NCBI GenBank assembly: GCA_041918615.1
Contig: JAYRVH010000009.1
Location: 1 to 64,000 of the forward strand
Length of the DNA stretch: 64,000 nt
Source of the DNA: JAEUJM01 sp041918615
GTDB lineage: Bacteria; Actinomycetota; Acidimicrobiia; Acidimicrobiales; DATDAH01
Reading direction: 5' to 3'
Shown here: positions 15,426-24,131 of the stretch, one piece after another
Numbering within the stretch: the first letter of the stretch is position 1
Layout of the letters: each line of letters opens with the position of its first letter
Made by a program: the position numbers and the translations under genes
Notes under the pieces: model-generated
What the model saw: only the letters and a program-made list of their open reading frames with translations
What the model was told of the DNA's origin: nothing
Databases searched by the model: none

Positions 15426-17311
15426 GCCTGGCTGACGACGCCACCGACACGCTCGACCGGGTGACGGCGGCCCTCCCCGGTGGCGGAGAGCGACGCGAAG
15501 GCCAACGCCGGATGGCCGAAGCGGTGGCCGTCGCCATCACCGGGAAGCGCCACGTGATCGTGCAGGCCGGCACGGGAACCGGCAAGTCGCTCGCCTATCT
15601 GGTCCCCTCCGTCCTGAGCGGCCGTCGCGTGGTGGTGGTCACCGCCACCAAGGCGCTCCAGGACCAGCTGTTCGGCAAGGACCTGCCCTTCCTGGCCGGA
15701 CACGTCGACCGCGACGTGACCTACGCGCTGCTCAAGGGCCGCTCCAACTACCTCTGCCGCCAACGGGTGAGCGAGCTCGATGCCGACCAGGCCCAGCTCG
15801 GCCTGGACGGTCTGGCCGAGCGCGCCTCCCGCCAGGAGCTCGACCAACTGCTCGCCTGGGCCGGCACCACCGACACGGGCGACCGGGCCGAGCTCGCGTT
15901 CGAGCCGTCGGTCGAGGGATGGGCCGCCGTGAGCGTGGGGCTCCGCGAATGCCCCGGGGCGGCCAAGTGCCCGCAGGGTGCGGCCTGCTTCGCCGAGGAT
16001 GCCCGGGGCCGGGCGGCCGAAGCGGACATCGTGGTCGTCAACACGCACCTGTACGGCACGCACCTGGCCAGCGACGGCGCAGTGCTCCCCGAGCACGACG
16101 TCGTGGTGTTCGACGAGGCGCACCAGGTCGAGGACGTGATCTCGGCGACCTCGGGCTTCGAGCTGAGTGGCGGTCGGCTACGGGCCCTTGCGCGCACGGT
16201 GCGGGCGATCATCGACGACCCGTCGCTCATCACGTCGCTCGAGGCGGCGGGCGACCGGCTCACGTCCGCCCTCGAGCCCGAGGTGGACCGGCGGCTGCGG
16301 GGCACCGTCGAACCGGCGCTGGCCGATGCGCTCCTGGCCGTTCGGGACCGCCTCGAGCAGACCATGGCGGCCCTGCGCAAGGTCCCCTCCGACGCCCCCG
16401 GTGACGTGGCCGCCCGGCGAGAGCGGGCGGTGAGGGCCGCGACGTCGCTCACCGACGACGTCGACGCGGTGATGGACGTTCCCCCCAGCCACGTGGCCTG
16501 GGTCGCGGGACCCGACACCAATCCCACGTTGAAGGTGGCGCCGGTGGATGTGGGCGAGGTGCTCCGTGACCGGCTGTGGGGGCAGTGCACCGCCGTGCTC
16601 ACGAGCGCCACCATCCCCGAGGCGCTGGCAGGTCGGTTGGGCCTCGAGGACACCGATGTGGACCAGCTCGACGTGGGCAGCCCGTTCGACTTCGAGCACC
16701 ACGCGCTGCTGTACTGCGCCGCGCACCTGCCCGACCCCCGCAAGGCGGGGTACGAGGAGGCCCTCGTGGACGAGTTGGTGGGCCTCATCGAGGCCGCCGG
16801 CGGTCGGACGCTCGCGCTCTTCACCAGTTGGCGGATGATGACGGCGGCGGCCGAGGCCGTGGCCCCCCGGCTGGACACCCCGGTGATGACCCAGCGCGAC
16901 CTGCCCAAGCCGGCGCTCGTCCGACGGTTCACCGAAGAGCCCCAGACCAGCCTCTTCGCCACCATGGGCTTCTGGCAGGGGGTCGACGTCCCGGGCCCGT
17001 CCCTCTCGCTCGTCACCATCGACCGGCTCCCGTTCCCCCGACCCGACGATCCCCTCCTCCAGGCCCGTCGCGAGCGCGCCCGTGGCGAGGCATTCCGGCT
17101 CATCGACCTCCCCCGCGCCGCCACGCTCCTGGCGCAGGGCGCCGGGCGCCTCATCCGCACCGCGGAGGACCGGGGCGTCGTGGCCGTGCTCGACTCCCGC
17201 CTGGCCACCGGCCCCTACCGCTGGGACATCGTGCGCGCCCTGCCACCCATGCGCCGCACCAGGGACCCGGCCGAGGCCCGAGCGTTCCTGGCCGCCCTGC
17301 TCGACCCCTGA
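15422..17311 (+). CDS. dinG: DinG/XPD-like ATP-dependent DNA helicase
   Basis: This is a 629-residue superfamily 2 helicase of the XPD/DinG group, 5'-3' on single-stranded DNA in studied members. Walker A is GTGTGKS at residues 50-56, and the DEAH box VVVFDEAHQVEDV lies near 229. Four cysteines of the iron-sulfur domain are present: one in NYLCRQR and three in ECPGAAKCPQGAACF. Motif VI is the QGAGRLIRT region, preceded by FWQGVDVPG. A GTG start at 15422 is overlapped by the leader stop. No exonuclease domain is fused, unlike some firmicute DinG. Probable function: repair, R-loop or replication-conflict resolution. Confidence 0.92.
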   Translation: MSLADDATDTLDRVTAALPGGGERREGQRRMAEAVAVAITGKRHVIVQAGTGTGKSLAYLVPSVLSGRRVVVVTATKALQDQLFGKDLPFLAGHVDRDVTYALLKGRSNYLCRQRVSELDADQAQLGLDGLAERASRQELDQLLAWAGTTDTGDRAELAFEPSVEGWAAVSVGLRECPGAAKCPQGAACFAEDARGRAAEADIVVVNTHLYGTHLASDGAVLPEHDVVVFDEAHQVEDVISATSGFELSGGRLRALARTVRAIIDDPSLITSLEAAGDRLTSALEPEVDRRLRGTVEPALADALLAVRDRLEQTMAALRKVPSDAPGDVAARRERAVRAATSLTDDVDAVMDVPPSHVAWVAGPDTNPTLKVAPVDVGEVLRDRLWGQCTAVLTSATIPEALAGRLGLEDTDVDQLDVGSPFDFEHHALLYCAAHLPDPRKAGYEEALVDELVGLIEAAGGRTLALFTSWRMMTAAAEAVAPRLDTPVMTQRDLPKPALVRRFTEEPQTSLFATMGFWQGVDVPGPSLSLVTIDRLPFPRPDDPLLQARRERARGEAFRLIDLPRAATLLAQGAGRLIRTAEDRGVVAVLDSRLATGPYRWDIVRALPPMRRTRDPAEARAFLAALLDP

Positions 17312-17330
17312 CGGCCCCAGACCCGGATTC

Positions 17331-17372
17331 TCGCGTCTGAAGGGGCCGTGATCACGGCCCTTTCAGACGCGA
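17331..17372. terminator. Bidirectional terminator between dinG and era
   Basis: A near-perfect palindrome: arms CGCGTCTGAAGGGGCCGTGA and its complement with a single mismatch, extended by one T-A pair. It sits between convergent dinG and era and is likely to end both transcripts. No T-tract follows. Confidence 0.85.
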
Positions 17373-17397
17373 AGACGGGCGAGCGGCCAAAGACCGG

Positions 17398-18252
17398 CTA
17401 GTAGCCGAGGCGTTCGAGGGCCTTGGGACGGCGCTGCCAGCCCTTGTCGACCTTCACGAAGAGCTCCAGGTAGACCTCGTCGGGGAGCTGCGCACGGACG
17501 GCGATTCCGGTTGCCTTGAGCACCGCCCCCTTCTTGCCGATGACGATCCCCTTCTGCGACTCCCGCTCGACCAGGATCTCGCAGCGGATGCGGGGCCACT
17601 CCCATTCGGTGACCCGAGTGGCGATCGAGTGCGGGAGCTCGTCGCGGGCCACGGCCAACAGCTGCTCGCGGACGAGCTCGGCCACCCAGAACGCCTCGGG
17701 CACGTCGGTCACCATGTCCTCGGGGTAGTAGGCGGGACCCACGGGGAGCCGGTCGACGAGGTGGTCGACCAGGGCATCGACGCCCTCACCGGTCACGGCC
17801 GAGACCGGGAAGTACTCGCTGAGCTCGAGCGCGCCGGCCTTGGCCAACTGGCGGAGCACCTGCTGCGGGCTGGCGACATCCACCTTGTTCACGACGACGA
17901 TCGAGTCGGGCGGGATGCGTGCCGCGACGAAGCGGTCACCGGGACCGAGCGGTGCGGTCGCGTCGATGACCAGGCAGACCTCGTCGACGTCACCGATGGC
18001 ACCGGTGGCCGTGGCGTTGAGGCGGGTGCCGAGTTCGGTGCGGGGTCGGTGGATGCCCGGGGTGTCCACGAAGACGACCTGGGCCTCGAGCCCACCGGCG
18101 TCGTCACGCCGGTTGAGCACGCCTCTGACCTGCGTCCGGGTGGTCTGGGGCTTGTCGGAGACAATGGCCACCTTCGTGCCCAGGATGCGATTGACCAGCG
18201 TCGACTTGCCGACGTTCGGCCGCCCGACGATGGTGACGAACCCCGACTTCAC
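17398..18252 (-). CDS. era: GTPase Era
   Basis: This 284-residue ribosome-assembly GTPase binds 16S rRNA near its 3' end. G1 is GRPNVGKST, G2 lies in SDKPQTTR, G3 is DTPGIHRP, and G4 is NKVD. The C-terminal KH domain has EILVERESQKGIVIGKKGA and ELFVKVDKGWQ. The GTG start at 18252 overlaps the stop of the upstream M6 protease gene (GTGA), so translation is likely to be coupled to a secreted-protease gene, which is an odd partner. The usual partners corC and ybeY lie just beyond the protease. The protease gene thus looks inserted into the phoH-ybeY-corC-era operon. Confidence 0.96.
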   Translation of the reverse strand: MKSGFVTIVGRPNVGKSTLVNRILGTKVAIVSDKPQTTRTQVRGVLNRRDDAGGLEAQVVFVDTPGIHRPRTELGTRLNATATGAIGDVDEVCLVIDATAPLGPGDRFVAARIPPDSIVVVNKVDVASPQQVLRQLAKAGALELSEYFPVSAVTGEGVDALVDHLVDRLPVGPAYYPEDMVTDVPEAFWVAELVREQLLAVARDELPHSIATRVTEWEWPRIRCEILVERESQKGIVIGKKGAVLKATGIAVRAQLPDEVYLELFVKVDKGWQRRPKALERLGY

Positions 18253-20933
18253 GTGCTCGGTGCCCGCGCCCGGCGGCGGCGGGAACCGGCGATGCACGCG
18301 CCGCCCAGCACGACGAGCGCGACGGCGACCACCACCAGCGACCCCGGATCGGCACCCGTCCGCGCCAATGAGGCGGGCCCACCGCGCCCACCGTCGGGGT
18401 GGGGTTCGGTGGGTGCATTGGGCGGCGGTGGGCCCGACGTGGCCACCGTGGCCTCCCAGGCGACCCGTTGGTAGAAGAACCGGGCGTCGTCCCACTCACC
18501 ACTCGTGCTCACCGTGCTGCCGAACACGTCACCGGCACGGTCCGGAGCCACGAGCGAGAAGCGGCATCGGGCCGTGTCGCCCGCGGGTAGGTGGGACGGT
18601 TCGGGCACACAGTCGTGGCCCGCATCGTCGTAGACCGCGTCGACCCGCAGCGCCAGGAACGGTTCGAGATTCGACACGGCGACCTCCACCGACACCGACG
18701 CACCCGGCGCGGGGTGGGTGGGCGAGGTCGTCACGGCGACCGCTATCGGATCGAAGCGAACGGAGAGCCGGATGCCACCGGTGGCTGCTCCTGCGCCGAG
18801 GTCGCGTCCGTCGACCGCGATCCAGTAGGTGTCGCCCGCCTCGACCGGGAACGAGGGCGGTCCGACGTCGAGGTCTTCGGGGACGGCACCCGCGGCACCC
18901 TCGGCGGCCACGGCACCCTCGGCGGCCACGGCGCCCACGGCGCCCTCGGCGCCCTCGGCGCCCACGGCGGAGGTGGTCGCCGGCCCCGAGGTGACACGCG
19001 TCAGGTGGTCGACGCTCGGGCCGCGGTAGACAGCCATCACGCCGTCGAAGGTGGACTCGATCGCCACGTTGGCCAAGCCGTCGAGCGGCGGGGTGTACTT
19101 CCACCAGACCGATGCGCCGCCCGACTCGCCGTCGTGGTGGGGCTCGCCGGCCTCGAGCGTCGCCCCCTCGTTGTAGCCCGTCGCCGTGGCCGCGCCCACG
19201 AGCGGAAGGGCATCGGCGAGGTCGTCGTTGGGCGGTGGTGGCGGCGGTGACGGCGAAACCCCACCACCGGGGTCGATGTCGGCGTGCATGACAGGGGCGC
19301 ACCCGACATCGACGGTGCGCACCGACACGCCCGTGGGCCGACCGTCGTTGCTCCGGCTGTCGGGCGTGGAGGTCGTGTCGAAGAGTGTGGCCCCGCCGCT
19401 ACCGGGCCAGGGATCGGAGTCATCCGCGTACCCGCCGTCGGGATTGCCGGCCTCCCCCGCCTCCTCCACGTCGACCAGCCGCCTCGACTCGTCGCCGTTG
19501 CCGAACGACGACTCGTCGATGTGCCAGATGAGGAGCCCGCACCCCGGGAGCGCGACGTCGTAGCCGATCGGCTCCCGGTTCTCCACCAGTAAGTACTCGC
19601 CCCGGGCCTGGTCGCGGTGGAGGAAGCCGACGTCGACTCCGCCAGGGTTGTCGCGGATCTGTGCGACCTGGCCCGAGGTCTCCACCTGGTCGAGGGCGAC
19701 ACCCTGCGGCGTGGCGACCTGCGTGGGCGCGACCCAACCCGCGAACCACTTGTGGAAAGGGTCGACGTGGGGAGGGTGCGTGCCCGACGGCTCGCCCGGC
19801 AGCTGGCCCCGGTGCTGGCCCATCAGGCTCCACTGATCGACACCGGCCGAACTGCCGTCCACGTCGTAGAGGTCGAGGAAGCCGAGGTCGTGACCCAGCT
19901 CATGGGCCAAGATGCCGATGGACTGCGGGTAGGTGCCGTCGGCGTCGCACCCCATCTCCGAGGCCATGACGTAGCCACCCTCGGTGCTGCCGTCGCCCAC
20001 GGTCACACCGTCGAGCACCGGTGGGATGGCACCGTCGACGTCGTCCTCGCTCAGCGAGCCCCGGTGCGCCCAGATCGTGGGGCCGTCACAGCCGTCGGCG
20101 GCCTCGTTGCCGGCGGGGACCATCACGAGGTGCAACTCGTCGGGGGTGACCTGGCCTATCGGCGCACGGGTGTCGTAGGCGCCGAAGTCCACGAAGGCGT
20201 CCGCGGCGCGCAGCACCGACGCGGCGAGCACCCGGGCCTCGACACTCCCGACCTGTCCGGCGGTGTCCGGGTGTGGAGTGGGGAGGCTGATCCACCCGAC
20301 CACCCCGTCGCCGGGCACGCCCGAGGTCTCGGCCGCCGGGACGACGTCGAACCGGCCTCCCGACACCTCGTCGTAGTAGTCGGCCACGCTGCCGGTGGGC
20401 CCGAAGAGCCGCTCGTGCCAGTGGGCCGTCGTCGTCTGCTCCGCCCGGTCGACGAACCGCACCAGCATCACCAGGGTCGGCGCCGTCCCGAGGCTGGTGG
20501 CCTCCCTTGCGCCGCCGGCGTCGACGCCCGCCGCGTCCTCCCGCAGGGCCTCTGCCTGCCGGAGGTCACCGGAATCACGGAGGTGCCTTTGCAGGCCCAA
20601 CGATCGGGGCGGGATGCCGGTGGGCCCCGGCGGGACTGCGGTGGCCGACAGGTTGCCGCCTGCGTCGGCGCGGGCGAAGGCCCATCGGCCGTCGGCGTCC
20701 CGAACCACCGTGTAGCCCGCCGAGGTCTCGAACCCGTTGAGGTACTCGTCGCCCCACAATCGGGCGGGGAACGTCGTCCCGTCCGGCTGGGCGAGGGGGC
20801 GCACCCGCGGGTCGGCGGGGGCCGCGCCAGCGGGCCGGGCGCCGAGCACCCCGAGCACCCCGAGCACCCCGAGCACCATGACCAGCAGGCCACCGGCGGC
20901 CGTCGCGAGAAGGAACGAACGGGCCCGGGACAC
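18249..20933 (-). CDS. Secreted M6-type metalloprotease with LAxTG-like C-terminal anchor
   Basis: This protein has 894 residues. A signal peptide of about 40 residues contains the repeat VLGVLGVLGVLG. The catalytic domain shows SVADYYDEVSGGRFDV and the zinc site AHELGHDLGFLDLYD near residues 342-356 (HExxHxxGxxD), as in M6/immune-inhibitor-A peptidases. A module like the end of the first gene in this window follows (PPNDDLADALP, GEPHHDGESGGASVWW). A low-complexity Ala/Gly/Glu stretch interrupts it. The C terminus is a cell-wall sorting signal: LARTG near 855, a hydrophobic helix and RRRRARAP. LAxTG is the motif of class E sortases. No sortase gene is in the window. Start GTG 20933 lies 6 nt behind TAGTCT. 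Confidence 0.85.
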   Translation of the reverse strand: MSRARSFLLATAAGGLLVMVLGVLGVLGVLGARPAGAAPADPRVRPLAQPDGTTFPARLWGDEYLNGFETSAGYTVVRDADGRWAFARADAGGNLSATAVPPGPTGIPPRSLGLQRHLRDSGDLRQAEALREDAAGVDAGGAREATSLGTAPTLVMLVRFVDRAEQTTTAHWHERLFGPTGSVADYYDEVSGGRFDVVPAAETSGVPGDGVVGWISLPTPHPDTAGQVGSVEARVLAASVLRAADAFVDFGAYDTRAPIGQVTPDELHLVMVPAGNEAADGCDGPTIWAHRGSLSEDDVDGAIPPVLDGVTVGDGSTEGGYVMASEMGCDADGTYPQSIGILAHELGHDLGFLDLYDVDGSSAGVDQWSLMGQHRGQLPGEPSGTHPPHVDPFHKWFAGWVAPTQVATPQGVALDQVETSGQVAQIRDNPGGVDVGFLHRDQARGEYLLVENREPIGYDVALPGCGLLIWHIDESSFGNGDESRRLVDVEEAGEAGNPDGGYADDSDPWPGSGGATLFDTTSTPDSRSNDGRPTGVSVRTVDVGCAPVMHADIDPGGGVSPSPPPPPPNDDLADALPLVGAATATGYNEGATLEAGEPHHDGESGGASVWWKYTPPLDGLANVAIESTFDGVMAVYRGPSVDHLTRVTSGPATTSAVGAEGAEGAVGAVAAEGAVAAEGAAGAVPEDLDVGPPSFPVEAGDTYWIAVDGRDLGAGAATGGIRLSVRFDPIAVAVTTSPTHPAPGASVSVEVAVSNLEPFLALRVDAVYDDAGHDCVPEPSHLPAGDTARCRFSLVAPDRAGDVFGSTVSTSGEWDDARFFYQRVAWEATVATSGPPPPNAPTEPHPDGGRGGPASLARTGADPGSLVVVAVALVVLGGACIAGSRRRRARAPST

Positions 20934-20939
20934 CGCGGG

Positions 20940-20945
20940 AGACTA
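20940..20945 (-). promoter_or_regulatory. -10 box inside the corC stop for the M6 protease
   Basis: TAGTCT lies 6 nt before the protease GTG and its first three bases are the corC stop codon. This could give the protease and era a separate leaderless transcript. Confidence 0.35.
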
Positions 20946-22253
20946 CCGGACGGTGTCCTCCGGAAGGGCCACGTGGAGGGGCGTGATGCGCACCCGGCCG
21001 ATGCGGCGGGCCTGCACCCGCTCGGCCCGGAGCCAGTGGCCGTCGAACTCGACCGTCTCGCCCTCTGCCGGCACGCGACCGAGGCGGCTGTAGAAGAAGC
21101 CGCCGACCGTGTCCCAGTCGCCGTCGGGGATCTCGATGTCGATCAGGTCGTTCACCTCGTCGACCGGCATCCGCGCGTTCACCCGCATACCGCCCCCCGG
21201 CAGCGGCTCCATCATCGGCTCCTCCACGTCGAACTCGTCCCGGATCTCACCGACGAGCTCTTCGATCAGGTCCTCCAAGGTGACCATCCCCGCGGTACCG
21301 CCGTACTCGTCGATGACGATCGCGATGTGGAACTGCTCGTCCTGCATCTGGCGGAGCAGCGCGGGGACCTTCTTGGTCTCGGGCACGTACACCGCGGGCC
21401 GCAGGAGGCCGGACACCTCGCCGTCGGCGGCTTGGTCCCGCTCGGCCTTCATCAGGTCCTTGGCGTAGACGATGCCCACGATGTCGTCGATGCCCTCACC
21501 GTACGCGGGCAGTCGGCTGTAGCCGTGCAGTATGGCCACCTCGATGGCGGCGTCGATCTGGAAGTCCGCGGCCACCGTCACCATGTCGGTGCGGGGGACC
21601 ATCACCTCACGGGCGATGGTGTCACCGAACTCGATGATCGACTCGATGAGGGCCCGCTCCTCGACCTCGATCACGTCCTCGTCGGCGGCCGCCCCGGCGA
21701 GCGCGAGGAGCTCCTCCTCGGAAACCGACGGGCCCTCGCGCCGGCCCTTCCCGGGCAGCAGGACGTTGGAGATCCCGATCAGGCCGCGAGTGGCCCATCG
21801 CAACGGGAAGAAGAGCGCCAGGCCACCGACCACGGGGGCCAGGCGGGTTGCCGTCCCACCGGTGTGCTGGAGGGCATAGGTCTTGGGCATCGCGACGGTG
21901 ACGACGAACAGGACCGCCACCTCGACGACCAGCGCGATGGCCGCGCCCCAGAGACCGGTGCGGTCGAACGCCACGACCGCGACCACGGTGGCCAGCCCGA
22001 GATGGCACACGAGAAGCAGCAGCAGGACCGGGTTCAGGACCTCGTCACGTCGCTCGAGCAACTCGGGCAGCGTGCCCCGGCGTCGCCGTTTCGGCTGCTT
22101 GTCCTCGGGGGTGGCCGCAGCCAGCTCTTCCTCGATGGCGGCGGCTCGCGCCCGCCCCAGATGGATGAGGGCGGTCTCGGCCATGGCCAGCACCGCGGCC
22201 AGGCCGGTGAGCACGGCGACGACGAGCCCGACGAGCAGGACGGTGGTGCTCAC
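20943..22253 (-). CDS. CNNM/CorC-family membrane protein with CBS domains (hemolysin family)
   Basis: This 436-residue protein has an N-terminal DUF21 membrane domain with AMAETALIHLGRARA and three to four helices, two CBS domains with VMVPRTDMVTV and VIDEYGGTAGMVTLEDL, and a C-terminal CorC_HlyC domain ending GRVPAEGETVEFDGHW. Members of this family act in Mg2+ or Co2+ efflux and tolerance. The GTG at 22253 overlaps the ybeY stop (GTGA). The phoH-ybeY-corC-era order is conserved in Actinobacteria, but here the protease gene separates corC from era. Confidence 0.9.
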   Translation of the reverse strand: MSTTVLLVGLVVAVLTGLAAVLAMAETALIHLGRARAAAIEEELAAATPEDKQPKRRRRGTLPELLERRDEVLNPVLLLLLVCHLGLATVVAVVAFDRTGLWGAAIALVVEVAVLFVVTVAMPKTYALQHTGGTATRLAPVVGGLALFFPLRWATRGLIGISNVLLPGKGRREGPSVSEEELLALAGAAADEDVIEVEERALIESIIEFGDTIAREVMVPRTDMVTVAADFQIDAAIEVAILHGYSRLPAYGEGIDDIVGIVYAKDLMKAERDQAADGEVSGLLRPAVYVPETKKVPALLRQMQDEQFHIAIVIDEYGGTAGMVTLEDLIEELVGEIRDEFDVEEPMMEPLPGGGMRVNARMPVDEVNDLIDIEIPDGDWDTVGGFFYSRLGRVPAEGETVEFDGHWLRAERVQARRIGRVRITPLHVALPEDTVR

Positions 22254-22738
22254 GGTCGGCGCTCGATCCCGACGGCAGACAGGTGGGCCCGCTCCCGGTC
22301 GACCATGGCCGCGGCCTCGGCGGGATCCGCGTGGTCCATCCCGAGGACGTGCAGGACACCGTGCACGACCAGAAGGGCCATCTCGCCGTCGTAGCCGCCG
22401 GTGTGGCCCGAGGCATTGCGGGCGGCCACGGCCGGGCAGACGACCACGTCGCCGAGCAGCCGCAGGACCTCGTCGCCGGCCGCACCGCTGGGGACCAGCT
22501 CGGCATCGAGGGGGAACGACAGGACGTCAGTGGGCCCGGCCTCGCCCATGAACGTGGCGTTGAGCTCGGCCATGCGCGACGGCGACTCGAACACGAGGCT
22601 CAGTTCGGCGGGACCGTCCACACCTTCTGCGACGAGCACCGACTCGGCGAGCGCCCGCCATCGCTCGAGGTCGACGGGCTCACCGACCGGCCGCTCGCCC
22701 TCGGCGCGCTCGTCCACGGCCACCACCGAAGGACTCAC
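22250..22738 (-). CDS. ybeY: Endoribonuclease YbeY (rRNA maturation factor)
   Basis: The 162-residue metalloprotein takes part in 16S rRNA 3'-end maturation and ribosome quality control. The UPF0054 signature is intact: HGVLHVLGMDHADP, with three His zinc ligands. MGEAGPTDVLSFPLD is the second conserved motif. The GTG start at 22738 overlaps the phoH stop and the stop overlaps the corC start, both as GTGA, so the three genes form a translationally coupled chain. The frame continues upstream of 22738 inside phoH but without similarity. Confidence 0.95.
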   Translation of the reverse strand: MSPSVVAVDERAEGERPVGEPVDLERWRALAESVLVAEGVDGPAELSLVFESPSRMAELNATFMGEAGPTDVLSFPLDAELVPSGAAGDEVLRLLGDVVVCPAVAARNASGHTGGYDGEMALLVVHGVLHVLGMDHADPAEAAAMVDRERAHLSAVGIERRP

Positions 22739-23685
22739 GCCGGTTCCGCGGCGGCCCGCTCGTAGGCGTTGACGATGTCGGCCACGATGCGGTGCCGCAC
22801 CACGTCGGCCGCACCGAGCCTGACGAAGGCGAGCCCGTCGATGCCGGCGAGCACCCGCTCGAGACCACCGAGGCCGCTGCGGCCGTCGGGCACATCGACC
22901 TGGGTGACGTCGCCGGTGACCACCACTCGGGAACCGAAGCCGATGCGGGTGAGGAACATCTTCATCTGCTCCGGCGAGGTGTTCTGGGCCTCGTCGAGGA
23001 TGATGAAGCTGCGGTTGAGCGTGCGGCCCCGCATGAAGGCCAGGGGGGCAACCTCGACGGTGCCTTTGTCGAGGAGCCGTTGGGCCCCTTCCGCCTCGAC
23101 CATGTCGTAGAGCGCGTCGTAGAGCGGGCGCAGGTACGGATCGACCTTGGCCATCAGGTCGCCGGGCAGGAACCCGAGGCGCTCGCCGGCCTCGACCGCG
23201 GGGCGGGTGAGGATGATGCGATCGACCTCCTTGGCCTGGAGCGACTGCACGGCGCAGGCAACCGCTAGCCAGCTCTTGCCCGTACCGGCGGGGCCGATCC
23301 CGAAGGTGATGACGTTCTCGCGTATCGCGTCGACGTAGCGCTTCTGCCCGCTCGACTTGGGGCGAACCGACCTTCCGCGGGCCGACCGCCACACCTCGGC
23401 GGTGAGCACCTCGGACGGGCGCTCGTCCGCGCGCACCATCTCGATCGTGCGACGGACCCCCGCAGGCTCGAGCGCATGACCCTGCTGGACCAGCAGCACG
23501 AGCTCCTCGAAGAGCCGCCCGACGATCTCAGCATCGGCACCGGCGACACTGATCTCGTTGCCCCGCACGTGGATGGTGGCGTCGAAGGCGCCCTCGATGA
23601 GCCGCAACAACTCGTCGCGGTGGCCGAGCAGGCCCACCATGAGGTGGTTGCCCGGCACACTGATCTGAACCTGGGTCTCGGGCAT
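22735..23685 (-). CDS. phoH: PhoH-family ATPase (PhoL type)
   Basis: This protein has 316 residues. The N-terminal KH-like portion contains IHVRGNEISVAGADAEIV, and the C-terminal PhoH ATPase has Walker A FGIGPAGTGKSWLAVACA and Walker B-like FIILDEAQNTSPEQMK followed by SRVVVTGD. PhoH proteins are RNA-associated ATPases, and pairing with ybeY suggests a role in RNA processing. ATG 23685 is the start. A TAGGCT box 12 nt upstream could give a very short leader. It is the first gene of the phoH-ybeY-corC operon. Confidence 0.94.
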   Translation of the reverse strand: MPETQVQISVPGNHLMVGLLGHRDELLRLIEGAFDATIHVRGNEISVAGADAEIVGRLFEELVLLVQQGHALEPAGVRRTIEMVRADERPSEVLTAEVWRSARGRSVRPKSSGQKRYVDAIRENVITFGIGPAGTGKSWLAVACAVQSLQAKEVDRIILTRPAVEAGERLGFLPGDLMAKVDPYLRPLYDALYDMVEAEGAQRLLDKGTVEVAPLAFMRGRTLNRSFIILDEAQNTSPEQMKMFLTRIGFGSRVVVTGDVTQVDVPDGRSGLGGLERVLAGIDGLAFVRLGAADVVRHRIVADIVNAYERAAAEPA

Positions 23686-23742
23686 CGGTTGCCGTTGAGC
23701 CTACCGCTCACCCGTGCGGTGATCCGCGGCCGCCCGGCGAGG

Positions 23743-23994
23743 TCACGTGCCGTTGCCGTCCTTGTGGGCTGCGTCGCCGACGGCCTCGGGGTAGAGGTGC
23801 TCGAGGCTCCCGGGAGGAATGCGACACGCCTCGATGAACGTGTCGACCTCTGACTCCTTGAGCCGGATCACGCGACCGAAGCGATAGGCGGCGAGCTCCC
23901 CGCTGTCGATGAAGCGGTAGAGCGTGCGCGGAGTGATGCCGACCCGTTTGGCCGCATCGGCCGTCGATAACCACCGGATCTCGTTGTCATCCAT
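23743..23994 (-). CDS. Helix-turn-helix DNA-binding protein, excisionase/MerR-like
   Basis: This 83-residue protein has a single winged helix, WLSTADAAKRVGITPRTLYR followed by FIDSGELAAYRFGRVIRL. It ends in CRIPPGSLEHLYPEA. Such small excisionase-fold regulators are common single-copy chromosomal genes in Actinobacteria and need not imply phage origin; no integrase is nearby. ATG 23994 is preferred over GTG 24003 because a TAGGGT box ends 7 nt before it. The target is unknown; BldC-type regulators have the same fold. Confidence 0.75.
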   Translation of the reverse strand: MDDNEIRWLSTADAAKRVGITPRTLYRFIDSGELAAYRFGRVIRLKESEVDTFIEACRIPPGSLEHLYPEAVGDAAHKDGNGT

Positions 23995-24001
23995 CTCGAT
24001 C

Positions 24002-24007
24002 ACCCTA
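24002..24007 (-). promoter_or_regulatory. -10 box for the leaderless helix-turn-helix gene
   Basis: TAGGGT is followed by 7 nt and the ATG at 23994. It overlaps an alternative GTG start, which would be lost if transcription began at the ATG. Confidence 0.4.
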
Positions 24008-24024
24008 GACCGGCGGCCACTTGC

Positions 24025-24047
24025 GCACAGCGGATCCCCGGCTGTGC
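24025..24047. terminator. Possible hairpin terminator after potC
   Basis: GCACAGC and GCTGTGC form a 7-bp stem around a 9-nt loop, about 85 nt downstream of the potC stop. There is no T-tract, so this is only a candidate. A self-complementary GGGGCCCGGGCCCC lies between it and potC. Confidence 0.3.
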
Positions 24048-24131
24048 ATGTGTCCCATGTGGTTTCGGTGCCTTGCAGCGCAACCGACGGAAGGGGCCCG
24101 GGCCCCGTTGACGATGCCCGTCGCACTGCGA

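Noticed and set aside
23743..23994. Excisionase-fold gene as evidence of a prophage or integrative element
   Set aside because: No integrase, att repeats or phage genes; small single helix-turn-helix proteins of this type are standard actinobacterial chromosomal genes.
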